A stretch of 64,000 nt of DNA, from positions 109,116 through 173,115 of the forward strand of contig NZ_CAJTSC010000001.1 in NCBI RefSeq assembly GCF_910578895.1, in the 5' to 3' direction. The notes beneath the pieces were generated by a model. It did not search any database, was not told the DNA's origin, and was given only the letters and a program-made list of their open reading frames with translations. The translations under genes were made by a program, and so were the position numbers. The stretch comes from an uncultured Bacteroides sp. (GTDB lineage Bacteria; Bacteroidota; Bacteroidia; Bacteroidales; Bacteroidaceae). The number at the start of each line of letters is the position of its first letter. Positions within the stretch are counted from its first letter, which is position 1. Of this stretch, positions 35,079-43,950 are shown piece after piece.

Positions 35079-35086
35079 GCAAAGAT
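35079..35086 (-). promoter_or_regulatory. -7 box of the lipoprotein-rnz unit
   Basis: Minus-strand TATCTTTG, perfect TAnnTTTG match, 71 bases before the ATG. Confidence 0.5.
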
Positions 35087-35157
35087 AAACATAAAAGAAA
35101 AAGATTTCCCCTATTGCAGGAAATTCTATCGGTATAACACGACTCTTTCATTTGCAA

Positions 35158-35198
35158 GAGTTAAAGAAGTTATCGGGAATAAAGGGAGTTGCAACTCC
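35158..35198. repeat. GTTA-rich repeat with a perfect 14-bp palindrome
   Basis: GAGTTAAAGAAGTTATC (35158-35174) is followed by TAAAGGGAGTTG (35180-35191) and the palindrome GGAGTTGCAACTCC (35185-35198). The reverse complements of GAAGTTATC and TAAAGGGAGTTG are found side by side at 26521-26540. It appears to be a dispersed intergenic repeat. Confidence 0.5.
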
Positions 35199-35230
35199 TG
35201 TAAAAGAAAAAAACGTGTCTGCACAAAGAT

Positions 35231-35262
35231 AAAAGAAAAAGCGCCTGTGTTGCCACAAGCGC
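35231..35262 (-). terminator. rpsA terminator
   Basis: GCGCTTGTG and CACAGGCGC (minus strand) form a 9-bp stem with one G-T pair and a 4-base loop, followed on the minus strand by a T-rich tract. It lies 28 bases after the rpsA stop. Confidence 0.8.
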
Positions 35263-35289
35263 CTTTACCTTATTTATAATTGGAAGTGA

Positions 35290-37083
35290 TTATTTCTTTC
35301 CGGCTTCCATTTGCTCCTTCAAAGCAGCCAAAGCATCGATATCGCCCAAAGTTGTAGAAGCAGCCTGGTTTTGGATAGAAGCAGGTGCCTCTTCTCTCTT
35401 ACCGGCAGACTTCTTGGCAGCTTTCTTCTCTGCTCTTTCCTCAGCCTTAGCTACATCTTCGAAGATACGGCTGTGAGACAGGATGATGCGCTTAGCGTCC
35501 TTGTTGAACTCAATAACTTTGAATTCGAGTTTTTCGTCCAACTGAGCCTGTGAACCGTCTTCCTTAACGAGGTGTTTCGGAGTAGCGAAACCTTCCACAC
35601 CATAAGGCAGAGCAACTACTGCACCCTTATCCAACATTTCGATGATAGTACCTTCGTGTACCGAGCCTACTGTAAATACAGTTTCGAATACATCCCAAGG
35701 GTTTTCTTCGAGTTGCTTGTGACCGAGACTCAGACGACGGTTTTCCTTGTCGATTTCCAGTACCTGTACGTCGATGTCCGCACCAATCTGAGTAAATTCA
35801 GAAGGATGCTTAACCTTCTTCGTCCAAGACAGGTCGGAAATGTGAATCAAGCCGTCCACACCTTCTTCGATTTCAACGAATACACCGAAGTTAGTAAAGT
35901 TACGAACCTTGGCAGTGTGTTTGGAAGCAATCGGATATTTCTCTTCGATAGTTTCCCAAGGATCAGCCTTCAGCTGCTTGATACCCAAAGACATCTTACG
36001 TTCTTCGCGGTCCAGAGTCAGCACTACGGCTTCCACTTCGTCACCTACCTTCATAAAGTCTTGTGCAGAACGCAAATGTTGCGACCAAGACATTTCAGAT
36101 ACGTGAATCAGACCTTCAACACCGGCAGCGATTTCGATGAATGCACCGTAGTCAGCCATAACGACTACTTTACCCTTCACATGGTCGCCTACCTTCAAGT
36201 TAGGATCAAGGGCATCCCACGGATGCGGAGTGAGTTGTTTCAAGCCGAGAGCGATACGCTTCTTCTCATCATCGAAATCAAGGATAACAACGTTGAGTTT
36301 CTGGTCGAGTTCAACCACTTCTTTCGGATCGCTAACGCGGCCCCAAGAGAGGTCTGTGATGTGAATCAAACCGTCTACGCCACCCAAGTCGATAAATACA
36401 CCGTAGGATGTGATATTCTTAACGGTACCTTCGAGTACTTGTCCTTTTTCGAGTTTACCGATGATTTCTTTCTTCTGTTGTTCCAGTTCAGCTTCGATAA
36501 GAGCCTTGTGAGAAACAACGACATTCTTGAACTCTTGGTTAATCTTAACAACCTTGAATTCCATAGTCTTACCAACAAATACATCATAGTCGCGGATAGG
36601 CTTAACGTCGATTTGAGAACCCGGCAAGAATGCTTCGATACCGAATACGTCAACAATCATACCACCCTTAGTGCGGCACTTGATGTAACCCTTGATAATT
36701 TCTTCATTTTCCAACGCAGCGTTCACGCGATCCCAAGAACGGGTAGCACGGGCTTTGCGGTGAGACAGTACCAACTGTCCTTTCTTGTCTTCCTGATTTT
36801 CGATGTATACTTCTACAGTATCGCCAATCTTCAAATCGGGATTGTAACGGAATTCATTCAAAGGAATGATACCGTCTGATTTGTAACCAATGTTCACAAC
36901 TACTTCACGCTTGTTCATTGCGATTACGGTTCCGTCAACTACCTCGCGGTCGTTAACTTTGTTCAGCGTGTTGTCATACGCCTTTTCCAAGTCTTCGTGA
37001 CTTACGTTTGTTACGGTCTCGCCGTTTTCGTAAGCATCCCAGTTGAAGTCTTCAATGGGAGCAACATTTTTTAAATTTTCCAT
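35290..37083 (-). CDS. rpsA: 30S ribosomal protein S1
   Basis: 597 residues. S1 binds mRNA at the ribosome platform and helps translation of structured leaders, which matters in Bacteroidota because Shine-Dalgarno use is weak. Six S1 (OB-fold) repeats can be followed, with the recurring G-x-V-x-x-I-x-x-Y-G-x-F-V-x-x-x-x-G-x-x-G-L-I-H-I-S-D-L-S pattern most regular in repeats 3-5 (about 215-460). The C-terminal ~45 residues are Ala/Lys/Glu-rich. A near-perfect promoter lies at 37150-37180. Confidence 0.97.
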   Translation of the reverse strand: MENLKNVAPIEDFNWDAYENGETVTNVSHEDLEKAYDNTLNKVNDREVVDGTVIAMNKREVVVNIGYKSDGIIPLNEFRYNPDLKIGDTVEVYIENQEDKKGQLVLSHRKARATRSWDRVNAALENEEIIKGYIKCRTKGGMIVDVFGIEAFLPGSQIDVKPIRDYDVFVGKTMEFKVVKINQEFKNVVVSHKALIEAELEQQKKEIIGKLEKGQVLEGTVKNITSYGVFIDLGGVDGLIHITDLSWGRVSDPKEVVELDQKLNVVILDFDDEKKRIALGLKQLTPHPWDALDPNLKVGDHVKGKVVVMADYGAFIEIAAGVEGLIHVSEMSWSQHLRSAQDFMKVGDEVEAVVLTLDREERKMSLGIKQLKADPWETIEEKYPIASKHTAKVRNFTNFGVFVEIEEGVDGLIHISDLSWTKKVKHPSEFTQIGADIDVQVLEIDKENRRLSLGHKQLEENPWDVFETVFTVGSVHEGTIIEMLDKGAVVALPYGVEGFATPKHLVKEDGSQAQLDEKLEFKVIEFNKDAKRIILSHSRIFEDVAKAEERAEKKAAKKSAGKREEAPASIQNQAASTTLGDIDALAALKEQMEAGKK

Positions 37084-37149
37084 TAATAAATAAATTGTTT
37101 AACTCGTTAATTAAGTGAGACTTTATGTTGACTCATATTAAATCGGGCG

Positions 37150-37180
37150 CAAAGATAGAAGTATTTTCTTGAATGACAAA
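37150..37180 (-). promoter_or_regulatory. Consensus promoter of rpsA
   Basis: Minus-strand TTTG (37177-37180) and TATCTTTG (37150-37157) are separated by exactly 19 bases, matching the Bacteroidota TTTG-N19-TAnnTTTG consensus. It is the best match in the window, as expected for a highly expressed ribosomal gene. Confidence 0.8.
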
Positions 37181-37199
37181 ATAATCAATGAAATATTGG

Positions 37200-37320
37200 A
37201 TTTACCGTACAAATCCCCCAACTACATAGTCGTTTCTTTAAAAAGTACATCTCTGCGAAATACTACTGTGGTAGTTTGTACCAATAAAGTGGCACTACGG
37301 CGGCACATAATTTACCGTAC
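37200..37320. repeat. 110-bp interval flanked by ATTTACCGTAC direct repeats
   Basis: ATTTACCGTAC occurs at 37200-37210 and 37310-37320. Between them are small dyads, such as ACTACATAGT (37221-37230) and ACTACTGTGGTAGT (37262-37275). The interval lies between the DUF5686 stop and the rpsA promoter. Confidence 0.5.
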
Positions 37321-37325
37321 CCACC

Positions 37326-39626
37326 TCATCGGTTAAACAACTCGAACGTAAATTTGACTCCCAATTCCTGATACTTCCAGTTTGCAAAGCTCGCAAAGAC
37401 ACCAAAGTCGAAAACATGCGTACCGATGCCGTATCCCACTTCCAGATAAGGATTGAGGTGAGGAACAATCAAAGCATTCAGATAAAGGCGCTCATTCAGC
37501 ACATACTGGGTATATTTCTTCAGGTGGCGAAGCAGCAAGAAAGGTGCTTCGTACGTGAAATGCCCACGAACATATTCGCGGGAGGAGTTGTACCAGCGCC
37601 CGTCGAGCAATTGGAACACTCCGCCTATTTCATCATTCCAGCCGACGGGAAGATTGGAGCGCGCCAAGTTGACAAAATCCACAAAATAAAGTTCCTTCTG
37701 ATTGGTGAAAGCCCCCCATCCCAGACGATAATAAATATCGCGCATCAGTCCTAACGGGATATTGTGCTGAAAATCCACCTCGATACGTTCATACTTTCCG
37801 GTACTGTGCATAATGCCGCTGATGCCGCGTTCCCAGTCTACGGAAACGGTAGGATACTTGGAGCGAAGATTGATTTTGCGGTCGCCATTCATATAATAAT
37901 ACTGGCCGGGCGTCCACGTCAGGCGCACGCGAGGTGCAAAACTGTTGTAACTGTGGCGGAACTTCTTCAGGATAGAAGGGTCAAATCCCGGATAAGCCGG
38001 CGGAACGTCCGCCGACATGACATTTGGAGTGTCGGGGTAGACAAGTACAAACTTGGAACGCTCCACTTCGGTACGCTTGTGCATGGAGAGACCTACATCC
38101 AAAGTCAAGCCATTGACAATCTCCCAGCTATGGCGTATATGCAGATACAGGTCTCTAAAATAATCCAGGTGGATTTGGTCAAAATCAAAAATACTGTCAG
38201 GCATCGCCTTCAAATCATCCAGCACATCGCTGCTGTAGATACGGTTACCATTGCCCACACTGACGTGCAAGGCGGCACGCTTGCGGGGCCAGTAGTCAAA
38301 ATCGGAATTGACCGACCAGTACAACTCTTTCCGTTTGAAATTATAACCCAGCTTCGGTACTACGCGCAGCAGGCGGTCGTGCGTAAACAGGCGGTTGTAC
38401 TTGAATTCCTGGCGGTAGGAGAAGCCGTTACTCTTACTGTAGCTCAACAACAGCGGATTGATAAGCGGCGAGCAACGCACGCTTCCCATTTTGGCAAGGT
38501 CCAGCGTATGCCTGCTAACCAACGCATCGCCTATCTGCCCCCAAAATTCCAGCCGCTTGTTCTTGAACTTTTTCTTATTGCGAAGCGTGTCACGGCGCAA
38601 AAAGAAGTCCTCGTACAACTGCTGTTCGTGCGGTGTCAGCGGAATAGGCCGCAACGTATTGAAATAGGCGGTATCACGCTGATAGGCATTGGTATCCGTC
38701 AGCAGCGTGTAAGACTCCGACAAATCGTACTTACTTTTTGTCCGGTTCCGCCCAGTCGCGGCAACCGGGTCTTTCTGATGAATTTCCTTATATTCGAGCG
38801 CTGCCGTATAACTGCCGTCCACGACATTGCCAAGCAGGCGGAAAGTGGCATCAATACTAAAATGCACAGGCAGAAACTCATTAGGACTTCCCACCTGCCC
38901 CATCCTTACCAAATTATTGAAGCGCAACATTTCGGAACGCCCGGAGAAACGGATTTCGCGTACACTCCATACATTGTCACTGACCACCATATAGCCACCC
39001 ACAAGCTGGAAACTCTTGCTCTTCGGCATAAACCGGATACGAAATTCACGGTTATGCCCTTCGCCCATTATGGAGTCCACATAATAGGTATAAAACTTTT
39101 TCGCATTGGCAGCCAACGGAGAAAGCAATTTGTCATATAATAAGGTAGAGGAGTAAATGTTGATATGGAAGTATTCGAGCAGTCGGCCATCCAACTCCCA
39201 AAGTTCGGAAGAAGTGCCCACACTGGCTTTCACTTTCTGGTCGTAAATATCTGGAGCGGTATAGTGCAGTTCGCTATATGTCTCCATCATATACTCCTGC
39301 ACTCCTTTCTTTATACGGAACATGGAGGGGATAAAACGAAGCAGATGATTTTTCTTACGGATATTAGCCCGGCCTTTTATATAGAGTTCCGCCTTATATT
39401 CGTCGACAATGCGCTCGTAGAAAGGGGCAAAAAAGATAACCTTATCCATTATGGAATCTGCATAGACCCGCTGTTCCGCATACGATTTGGGAACAATCGT
39501 AGCACCCGCCTTCTGCAAACCTGCACACAAGAAGCAGACTCCTATCCATATACCTATAATAAAACGTTTCAACCGCAATATCTTCTTATGTGGGAACAAA
39601 TATAGAAAAAAAGTAATAACTTCCAT
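37326..39626 (-). CDS. DUF5686-family outer-membrane protein
   Basis: 766 residues from the ATG at 39624-39626. A longer frame (to 39737) would cover one of the glutamine synthetase dyads, and the shorter form places the hydrophobic signal (FIIGIWIGVCFLCAG) near residue 22. The N-terminal half has a soluble domain (SYAEQRVYADSIMDKVI, YKAELYIKGRANIRKKNHLLRFIPS), and the C-terminal 350 residues show alternating beta strands ending in an aromatic residue (KFTFELFNR region), as in surface-barrel proteins. DUF5686 proteins in Bacteroidota often carry a carboxypeptidase-regulatory-like domain; here it is absent or reduced. Function unknown. Confidence 0.82.
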   Translation of the reverse strand: MEVITFFLYLFPHKKILRLKRFIIGIWIGVCFLCAGLQKAGATIVPKSYAEQRVYADSIMDKVIFFAPFYERIVDEYKAELYIKGRANIRKKNHLLRFIPSMFRIKKGVQEYMMETYSELHYTAPDIYDQKVKASVGTSSELWELDGRLLEYFHINIYSSTLLYDKLLSPLAANAKKFYTYYVDSIMGEGHNREFRIRFMPKSKSFQLVGGYMVVSDNVWSVREIRFSGRSEMLRFNNLVRMGQVGSPNEFLPVHFSIDATFRLLGNVVDGSYTAALEYKEIHQKDPVAATGRNRTKSKYDLSESYTLLTDTNAYQRDTAYFNTLRPIPLTPHEQQLYEDFFLRRDTLRNKKKFKNKRLEFWGQIGDALVSRHTLDLAKMGSVRCSPLINPLLLSYSKSNGFSYRQEFKYNRLFTHDRLLRVVPKLGYNFKRKELYWSVNSDFDYWPRKRAALHVSVGNGNRIYSSDVLDDLKAMPDSIFDFDQIHLDYFRDLYLHIRHSWEIVNGLTLDVGLSMHKRTEVERSKFVLVYPDTPNVMSADVPPAYPGFDPSILKKFRHSYNSFAPRVRLTWTPGQYYYMNGDRKINLRSKYPTVSVDWERGISGIMHSTGKYERIEVDFQHNIPLGLMRDIYYRLGWGAFTNQKELYFVDFVNLARSNLPVGWNDEIGGVFQLLDGRWYNSSREYVRGHFTYEAPFLLLRHLKKYTQYVLNERLYLNALIVPHLNPYLEVGYGIGTHVFDFGVFASFANWKYQELGVKFTFELFNR

Positions 39627-39689
39627 ATCAATTCCATTCTCATTTTCCGAAGTGGGCGTTTTCTCAAGAAAAGGCATATTTCCAACACC

Positions 39690-39709
39690 ACCCCCATTTT
39701 CGAAGGGGT
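39690..39709. promoter_or_regulatory. Upstream dyad of the glutamine synthetase promoter
   Basis: ACCCCC-N9-GGGGT, 20 bp, centre 39699.5. Its design is identical to the dyad at 39742-39761, whose centre is 52 bp away, about five helical turns. Confidence 0.6.
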
Positions 39710-39741
39710 AAATCTTCAAAAAAAACATAAATTTCAATATT

Positions 39742-39761
39742 ACCCCCTAAAAAATAGGGGT
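39742..39761. promoter_or_regulatory. Promoter-proximal dyad of the glutamine synthetase promoter
   Basis: ACCCCC-N9-GGGGT, 20 bp, centre 39751.5, containing the inner dyad CCCCTA/TAGGGG. It covers the place where a -33 element would sit for the -7 box at 39780-39787. Confidence 0.6.
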
Positions 39762-39779
39762 CAATTCAGAAAAAACATA

Positions 39780-39787
39780 TAATTTTG
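39780..39787 (+). promoter_or_regulatory. -7 box of the type III glutamine synthetase gene
   Basis: TAATTTTG matches TAnnTTTG, 32 bases before the ATG. The -33 position (39757-39760) reads GGGG, part of the dyad, so activation probably needs a factor bound there. Confidence 0.55.
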
Positions 39788-39818
39788 CACCCAACAACCA
39801 ATAAAAGCAGAGACAAGT

Positions 39819-42008
39819 ATGTCAAAAATGAGATTTTTTGCTTTACAAGAGCTCGCCAATCGCCGTCCTCTTGAAGTCATCACTCCTTCCAACAAGCTGT
39901 CCGATTACTACGGCAGCCATGTTTTTGACCGTAAGAAAATGCAGGAATACCTGCCTAAGGAAGCTTACAAAGCCGTAACAGACGCCATTGAAAAAGGAAC
40001 ACCCATCAATCGGGAAATGGCGGACTTAATAGCAAACGGCATGAAGAGCTGGGCAAAGTCACTGAACGTCACTCACTACACCCACTGGTTCCAACCGTTG
40101 ACAGACGGCACTGCCGAAAAGCATGACGGTTTCATCGAGTTCGGTGAAGACGGGGATGTCATCGAACGTTTCTCCGGAAAACTGCTTATCCAGCAGGAAC
40201 CGGATGCCTCTTCTTTCCCCAACGGCGGTATCCGCAACACATTCGAAGCACGCGGATATACGGCGTGGGACGTCTCCTCACCTGCTTTCGTTGTGGATAC
40301 GACGCTCTGTATCCCTACCATCTTCATCTCTTATACAGGCGAAGCGCTGGATTATAAAACGCCTTTGCTCAAAGCGCTTGCAGCAGTAGACAAAGCGGCA
40401 ACGGATGTCTGCCAGCTTTTCGACAAGAACATCACGCGCGTATACACCAACCTGGGTTGGGAACAAGAGTATTTCCTCGTCGATTCGGCGCTCTATAACG
40501 CACGTCCGGACTTATGCCTGACAGGCCGCACGCTCATGGGACACTCTTCTGCCAAAGACCAGCAGTTGGAAGACCACTATTTCGGTTCCATTCCGCCACG
40601 TGTCACGGCATTTATGAAAGAACTGGAAATAGAATGCCACAAACTGGGCATCCCCGTCAAGACACGTCACAATGAAGTTGCCCCCAACCAGTTCGAGTTG
40701 GCTCCCATCTTCGAGAACGCCAACCTCGCCAACGACCACAACCAGCTGGTCATGGACCTGATGAAACGTATCGCCCGCAAACACCACTTTGCCGTACTGC
40801 TGCACGAAAAGCCCTACAGCGGTGTGAACGGTTCGGGCAAACACAACAACTGGTCGCTCTGCACCGATACGGGAATCAATCTTTTTGCTCCGGGAAAGAA
40901 TCCGAAAGGCAACATGTTGTTCCTCACATTCCTGGTGAATGTACTGATGATGGTATACAAGAACCAGGATTTGCTCCGCGCCTCCATCGCAAGTGCGGGA
41001 AACAGTCACCGCCTGGGCGCCAACGAAGCTCCGCCTGCCATTTTGTCCATATTCCTGGGCAAACAGTTGTCTTCCATCCTCGATGAGATAGCCCGCCAGG
41101 TAAGCAACAACAAGATGACGGCAGAAGAAAAAACGACTCTTAAGCTGGGCATCGGCCGTATCCCCGAAATTCTGTTGGACACGACCGACCGTAACCGCAC
41201 CTCTCCTTTCGCTTTCACCGGAAACCGTTTCGAATTCCGCGCCGCCGGTTCTTCCGCCAACTGCGCTGCTGCCATGATTGCCATAAACGCAGCAATGGCA
41301 AACCAACTGAACGAATTCAAAGTATCTATCGATAAGCTCATGGAAGAGGGAGTCGGCAAGGACGAAGCCATTTTCCGTATACTGAAAGAGACAATCATCG
41401 CTTCAGAACCCATCCGTTTCGAAGGGGACGGTTATTCCGAACAATGGAAACAGGAAGCTGCCAAACGCGGACTGACCAACATCTGCCACGTGCCGGAGGC
41501 ATTGATGCGCTATATGGGCGACCAAGCACGTTCCGTGCTTATCGGCGAACGCATCTTTAACGAGACGGAACTGGCATGTCGCCTTGAAGTGGAGTTGGAG
41601 AAGTATACAATGAAGGTGCAGATTGAAAGCCGTGTTTTAGGCGACCTTGCCATTAACCACATCGTTCCGACTGCCGTTATCTATCAGAACCGCTTGCTGG
41701 AAAACCTGCGCGGATTGCGCGAAACCTTCACGCCGGAAGAATATGAAGTGCTTAGTGCCGACCGCAAAGAACTGATACGCGAAATATCCCACCGCGTAAC
41801 CGCCATCAAAATGCAGGTGCGCGAAATGACGGAAGCCCGCAAGGTTGCCAATCACATGGACAATTACAAGGACAAGGCATTTGCATACGAAGAGACCGTA
41901 CGTCCTTACCTGGCAAGTATCCGTGAGCATATCGACAATCTTGAAATGGAGATAGACGATGAAATATGGCCGTTGCCGAAATACAGGGAACTGCTCTTCA
42001 CAAAATGA
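39819..42008 (+). CDS. glnN: Type III glutamine synthetase
   Basis: 729 residues, the size of GSIII and far larger than the ~470-residue type I enzyme. It joins ammonia to glutamate with ATP. Family signatures: the N-terminal RRPLEVITPSNKLSDYYG, WFQPLTDGTAEKHDGF (substrate region), KTRHNEVAPNQFELAPIFE and DHNQLVMDLMKRIARKH (metal and glutamate binding), SGVNGSGKHNNWSL, and DRNRTSPFAFTGNRFEFRAAGSS near 470. GSIII was first described in Bacteroides fragilis. It has its own promoter with two flanking dyads and is followed by a long hairpin before the Crp/Fnr gene. Confidence 0.97.
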   Translation: MSKMRFFALQELANRRPLEVITPSNKLSDYYGSHVFDRKKMQEYLPKEAYKAVTDAIEKGTPINREMADLIANGMKSWAKSLNVTHYTHWFQPLTDGTAEKHDGFIEFGEDGDVIERFSGKLLIQQEPDASSFPNGGIRNTFEARGYTAWDVSSPAFVVDTTLCIPTIFISYTGEALDYKTPLLKALAAVDKAATDVCQLFDKNITRVYTNLGWEQEYFLVDSALYNARPDLCLTGRTLMGHSSAKDQQLEDHYFGSIPPRVTAFMKELEIECHKLGIPVKTRHNEVAPNQFELAPIFENANLANDHNQLVMDLMKRIARKHHFAVLLHEKPYSGVNGSGKHNNWSLCTDTGINLFAPGKNPKGNMLFLTFLVNVLMMVYKNQDLLRASIASAGNSHRLGANEAPPAILSIFLGKQLSSILDEIARQVSNNKMTAEEKTTLKLGIGRIPEILLDTTDRNRTSPFAFTGNRFEFRAAGSSANCAAAMIAINAAMANQLNEFKVSIDKLMEEGVGKDEAIFRILKETIIASEPIRFEGDGYSEQWKQEAAKRGLTNICHVPEALMRYMGDQARSVLIGERIFNETELACRLEVELEKYTMKVQIESRVLGDLAINHIVPTAVIYQNRLLENLRGLRETFTPEEYEVLSADRKELIREISHRVTAIKMQVREMTEARKVANHMDNYKDKAFAYEETVRPYLASIREHIDNLEMEIDDEIWPLPKYRELLFTK

Positions 42009-42018
42009 TAATTCAGTT

Positions 42019-42084
42019 TTCACTACAGGGAGTACGGAGTAATAAAGGATAAAATACATAAGGCTCCGTATCCTCTGTAGTGAA
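42019..42084. terminator. Long imperfect hairpin after the glutamine synthetase gene
   Basis: The 21-base arms TTCACTACAG... (42019-42039) and ...CTGTAGTGAA (42064-42084) pair with three mismatches around a 24-base loop, ending in an A/T-rich run. It starts 10 bases after the stop. It is probably a terminator, but it could also be a structured leader or repeat unit. Confidence 0.55.
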
Positions 42085-42164
42085 ATAAATTCCCATTTAC
42101 CTCACCTGTCGCCCATTTTTTGCATTTTTTTGACATAAATGTGCCGTTTCTAATTTTTTATTTT

Positions 42165-42172
42165 TACATTTG
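42165..42172 (+). promoter_or_regulatory. -7 box of the Crp/Fnr gene
   Basis: TACATTTG matches TAnnTTTG, 29 bases before the chosen ATG at 42201, which supports that start over the upstream ATG at 42120. Confidence 0.55.
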
Positions 42173-42200
42173 TGCTGTACAACACAGTTTTGCAGCACTT

Positions 42201-42902
42201 ATGCCAAAAATAAATTTATCAGATATTAACGTTCCGGAGTTGATTCCCGATATATGGTCTCCTCTGAATGAAGAACAGCGGGAGTTTCTCGCTAACCATT
42301 TTACACTCCAGAATTATAAGAAAAACGAGATTATCCATTGTGAGGGCGAGACACCCGCTTACCTGATGTGTCTGCTGAACGGAAAAGTCAAGATTTTTAA
42401 AGACGGTGTAGGCGGCAGAAGCCAGATTATCCGTATGATCAAGCCTACCGAATATTTCGGATATCGACCCTACTTTGCAAAAGCGGATTATGTAACCGCA
42501 GCTTGTGCATTCGAGCCGTCGTTAGTCTGCCTGATACCAATGACAGCCATTATGACGTTGCTATCGCAAAACAGTGAACTGGCTATGTTTTTCATCAGAC
42601 AATTGTCCATAGACCTCGGTATCGCCGACGAGCGCACCGTAAACCTTACCCAAAAGCATATCCGCGGCCGTTTGGCAGAGTCGCTTCTTTTTCTCCAAGA
42701 AAGTTACGGTCTGGAAGAAGACGGTTCCACATTGAGTATCTACCTGTCTCGTGAAGACTTGGCAAACCTCTCCAATATGACAACGTCCAATGCTATCCGT
42801 ACCCTCTCGCAGTTTGCTACGGAGCGCCTGATTGCCATTGACGGAAGAAAGATAAAGATTATTGATGAAGAAAAGTTGAAGAAGATAAGCAAGATAGGAT
42901 AG
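42201..42902 (+). CDS. Crp/Fnr-family transcriptional regulator
   Basis: 233 residues from the ATG at 42201; an ATG at 42120 lies upstream of the promoter box and would add a hydrophobic segment unlikely in this family. A cyclic-nucleotide-binding-like domain covers about 20-140 (NYKKNEIIHCEGETPAYLMCLLNGKVKIF), and a winged helix-turn-helix covers about 165-225 (LSREDLANLSNMTTSNAIRTLSQF). The N-terminus lacks the FNR cysteine cluster, so it is probably not an iron-sulphur oxygen sensor. Neighbouring glutamine synthetase suggests a nitrogen or carbon role, but this is only positional. Confidence 0.88.
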   Translation: MPKINLSDINVPELIPDIWSPLNEEQREFLANHFTLQNYKKNEIIHCEGETPAYLMCLLNGKVKIFKDGVGGRSQIIRMIKPTEYFGYRPYFAKADYVTAACAFEPSLVCLIPMTAIMTLLSQNSELAMFFIRQLSIDLGIADERTVNLTQKHIRGRLAESLLFLQESYGLEEDGSTLSIYLSREDLANLSNMTTSNAIRTLSQFATERLIAIDGRKIKIIDEEKLKKISKIG

Positions 42903-42931
42903 AGTTTATTGAAACAATCATCAAATAATAA

Positions 42932-42976
42932 AGCTGCGCGGTATAAATGTTGTATAACAAATACCGCGCAGTTTTA
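42932..42976. terminator. Bidirectional terminator between the Crp/Fnr gene and trxB
   Basis: A perfect 11-bp stem (CTGCGCGGTAT / ATACCGCGCAG, arms 42934-42944 and 42961-42971) with A and T tracts on both sides, between convergent genes. Confidence 0.9.
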
Positions 42977-42987
42977 TTATTCACCGG

Positions 42988-43923
42988 TTACTTCAACAAG
43001 TATTTTTCCGCTTCAATGGCTGCCATACATCCCGTAGCTGCCGCTGTGATAGCCTGGCGATAATGAGGGTCGGCAACGTCTCCTGCTGCAAACACTCCGG
43101 GGACTTTCGTACGGGGAGTGCCGGGTTCTGTCAGGATATAGCCGGTCTCATCCGTATCCACATAGGGTTTGAAAATGTCGGAGTTGGGCTTATGACCGAT
43201 AGCCAGGAAGAAACCGTCAATCGCCACGTCATAATGTTGTTCATCCGGTTCGCCCATACGTTTCACCAAGTGCACACCTTCCACACCGTTATCCCCATAC
43301 AGCCCTACTGCATTGTGCTCGAAGAGGACTTCAATCTTCTCGTTGTTCAGCACACGCTCCTGCATAATCTTAGAGGCACGCAAGAAGGGTTTACGCACAA
43401 TCAGATATACCTTGCTTGCCAAACCTGCCAGATAAGAGGCTTCCTCACACGCCGTATCTCCGCCGCCGACTACCGCAACAACTTTTTTGCGATAGAAGAA
43501 ACCGTCGCAAGTGGCACAGGCACTGACACCCATACCGGCATACTTCTTCTCGTCTTCCAATCCCAGATACTTGGCAGCGGCTCCGGTGGCAATGATAACA
43601 GTTTGCGCTTCGATGACCTTCTCTTCATCAATGGTTATCTGATAAGGCGACTTGCTCAAATCGGCAGCCGTAGCCACTCCGAAACGCAGGTCCGTACCGA
43701 AACGTTCGGCTTGTTTGCGCAAATCTTCCATCATCTGTGCTCCGCTGATACCTTCCGGATAACCGGGAAAATTCTCGATATCGGTGGTAGTAGTCAACTG
43801 CCCGCCGGGTTGCAAACCTTCATAAAGTACCGGAGAAAGATTAGCACGCGCAGCATAGATAGCCGCTGTATATCCGGCAGGACCGGAACCTATAATTAAA
43901 CACTTTACTTTTTCTGTTTCCAT
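42988..43923 (-). CDS. trxB: Thioredoxin reductase
   Basis: 311 residues. An FAD/NADPH enzyme that reduces thioredoxin. Visible: the FAD-binding GSGPAGYTAAIYAARA (near residue 11), the redox-active CATCDG (near residue 135), the NADPH-binding GGGDTACEEASYLA and the C-terminal GVFAAGDVADPHYRQAITAAATGCMAA. Length is normal for the low-molecular-weight form. It is the third gene of the ftsK-lolA-trxB operon, 27 bases after lolA, and ends in a strong terminator. Confidence 0.97.
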   Translation of the reverse strand: METEKVKCLIIGSGPAGYTAAIYAARANLSPVLYEGLQPGGQLTTTTDIENFPGYPEGISGAQMMEDLRKQAERFGTDLRFGVATAADLSKSPYQITIDEEKVIEAQTVIIATGAAAKYLGLEDEKKYAGMGVSACATCDGFFYRKKVVAVVGGGDTACEEASYLAGLASKVYLIVRKPFLRASKIMQERVLNNEKIEVLFEHNAVGLYGDNGVEGVHLVKRMGEPDEQHYDVAIDGFFLAIGHKPNSDIFKPYVDTDETGYILTEPGTPRTKVPGVFAAGDVADPHYRQAITAAATGCMAAIEAEKYLLK

Positions 43924-43950
43924 ATATTCCTTTTTATTAATTACGTTTCA

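Noticed and set aside
37764..39140. 458-codon open frame antisense to the DUF5686 gene
   Set aside because: It lies wholly inside a supported gene on the other strand, and no domain or Shine-Dalgarno sequence is visible.
40512..41306. Antisense frame inside glutamine synthetase
   Set aside because: Valine- and glutamine-rich shadow of a highly conserved gene.
42120..42200. Earlier start for the Crp/Fnr regulator
   Set aside because: It precedes the -7 box at 42165-42172 and adds a hydrophobic segment foreign to the family.
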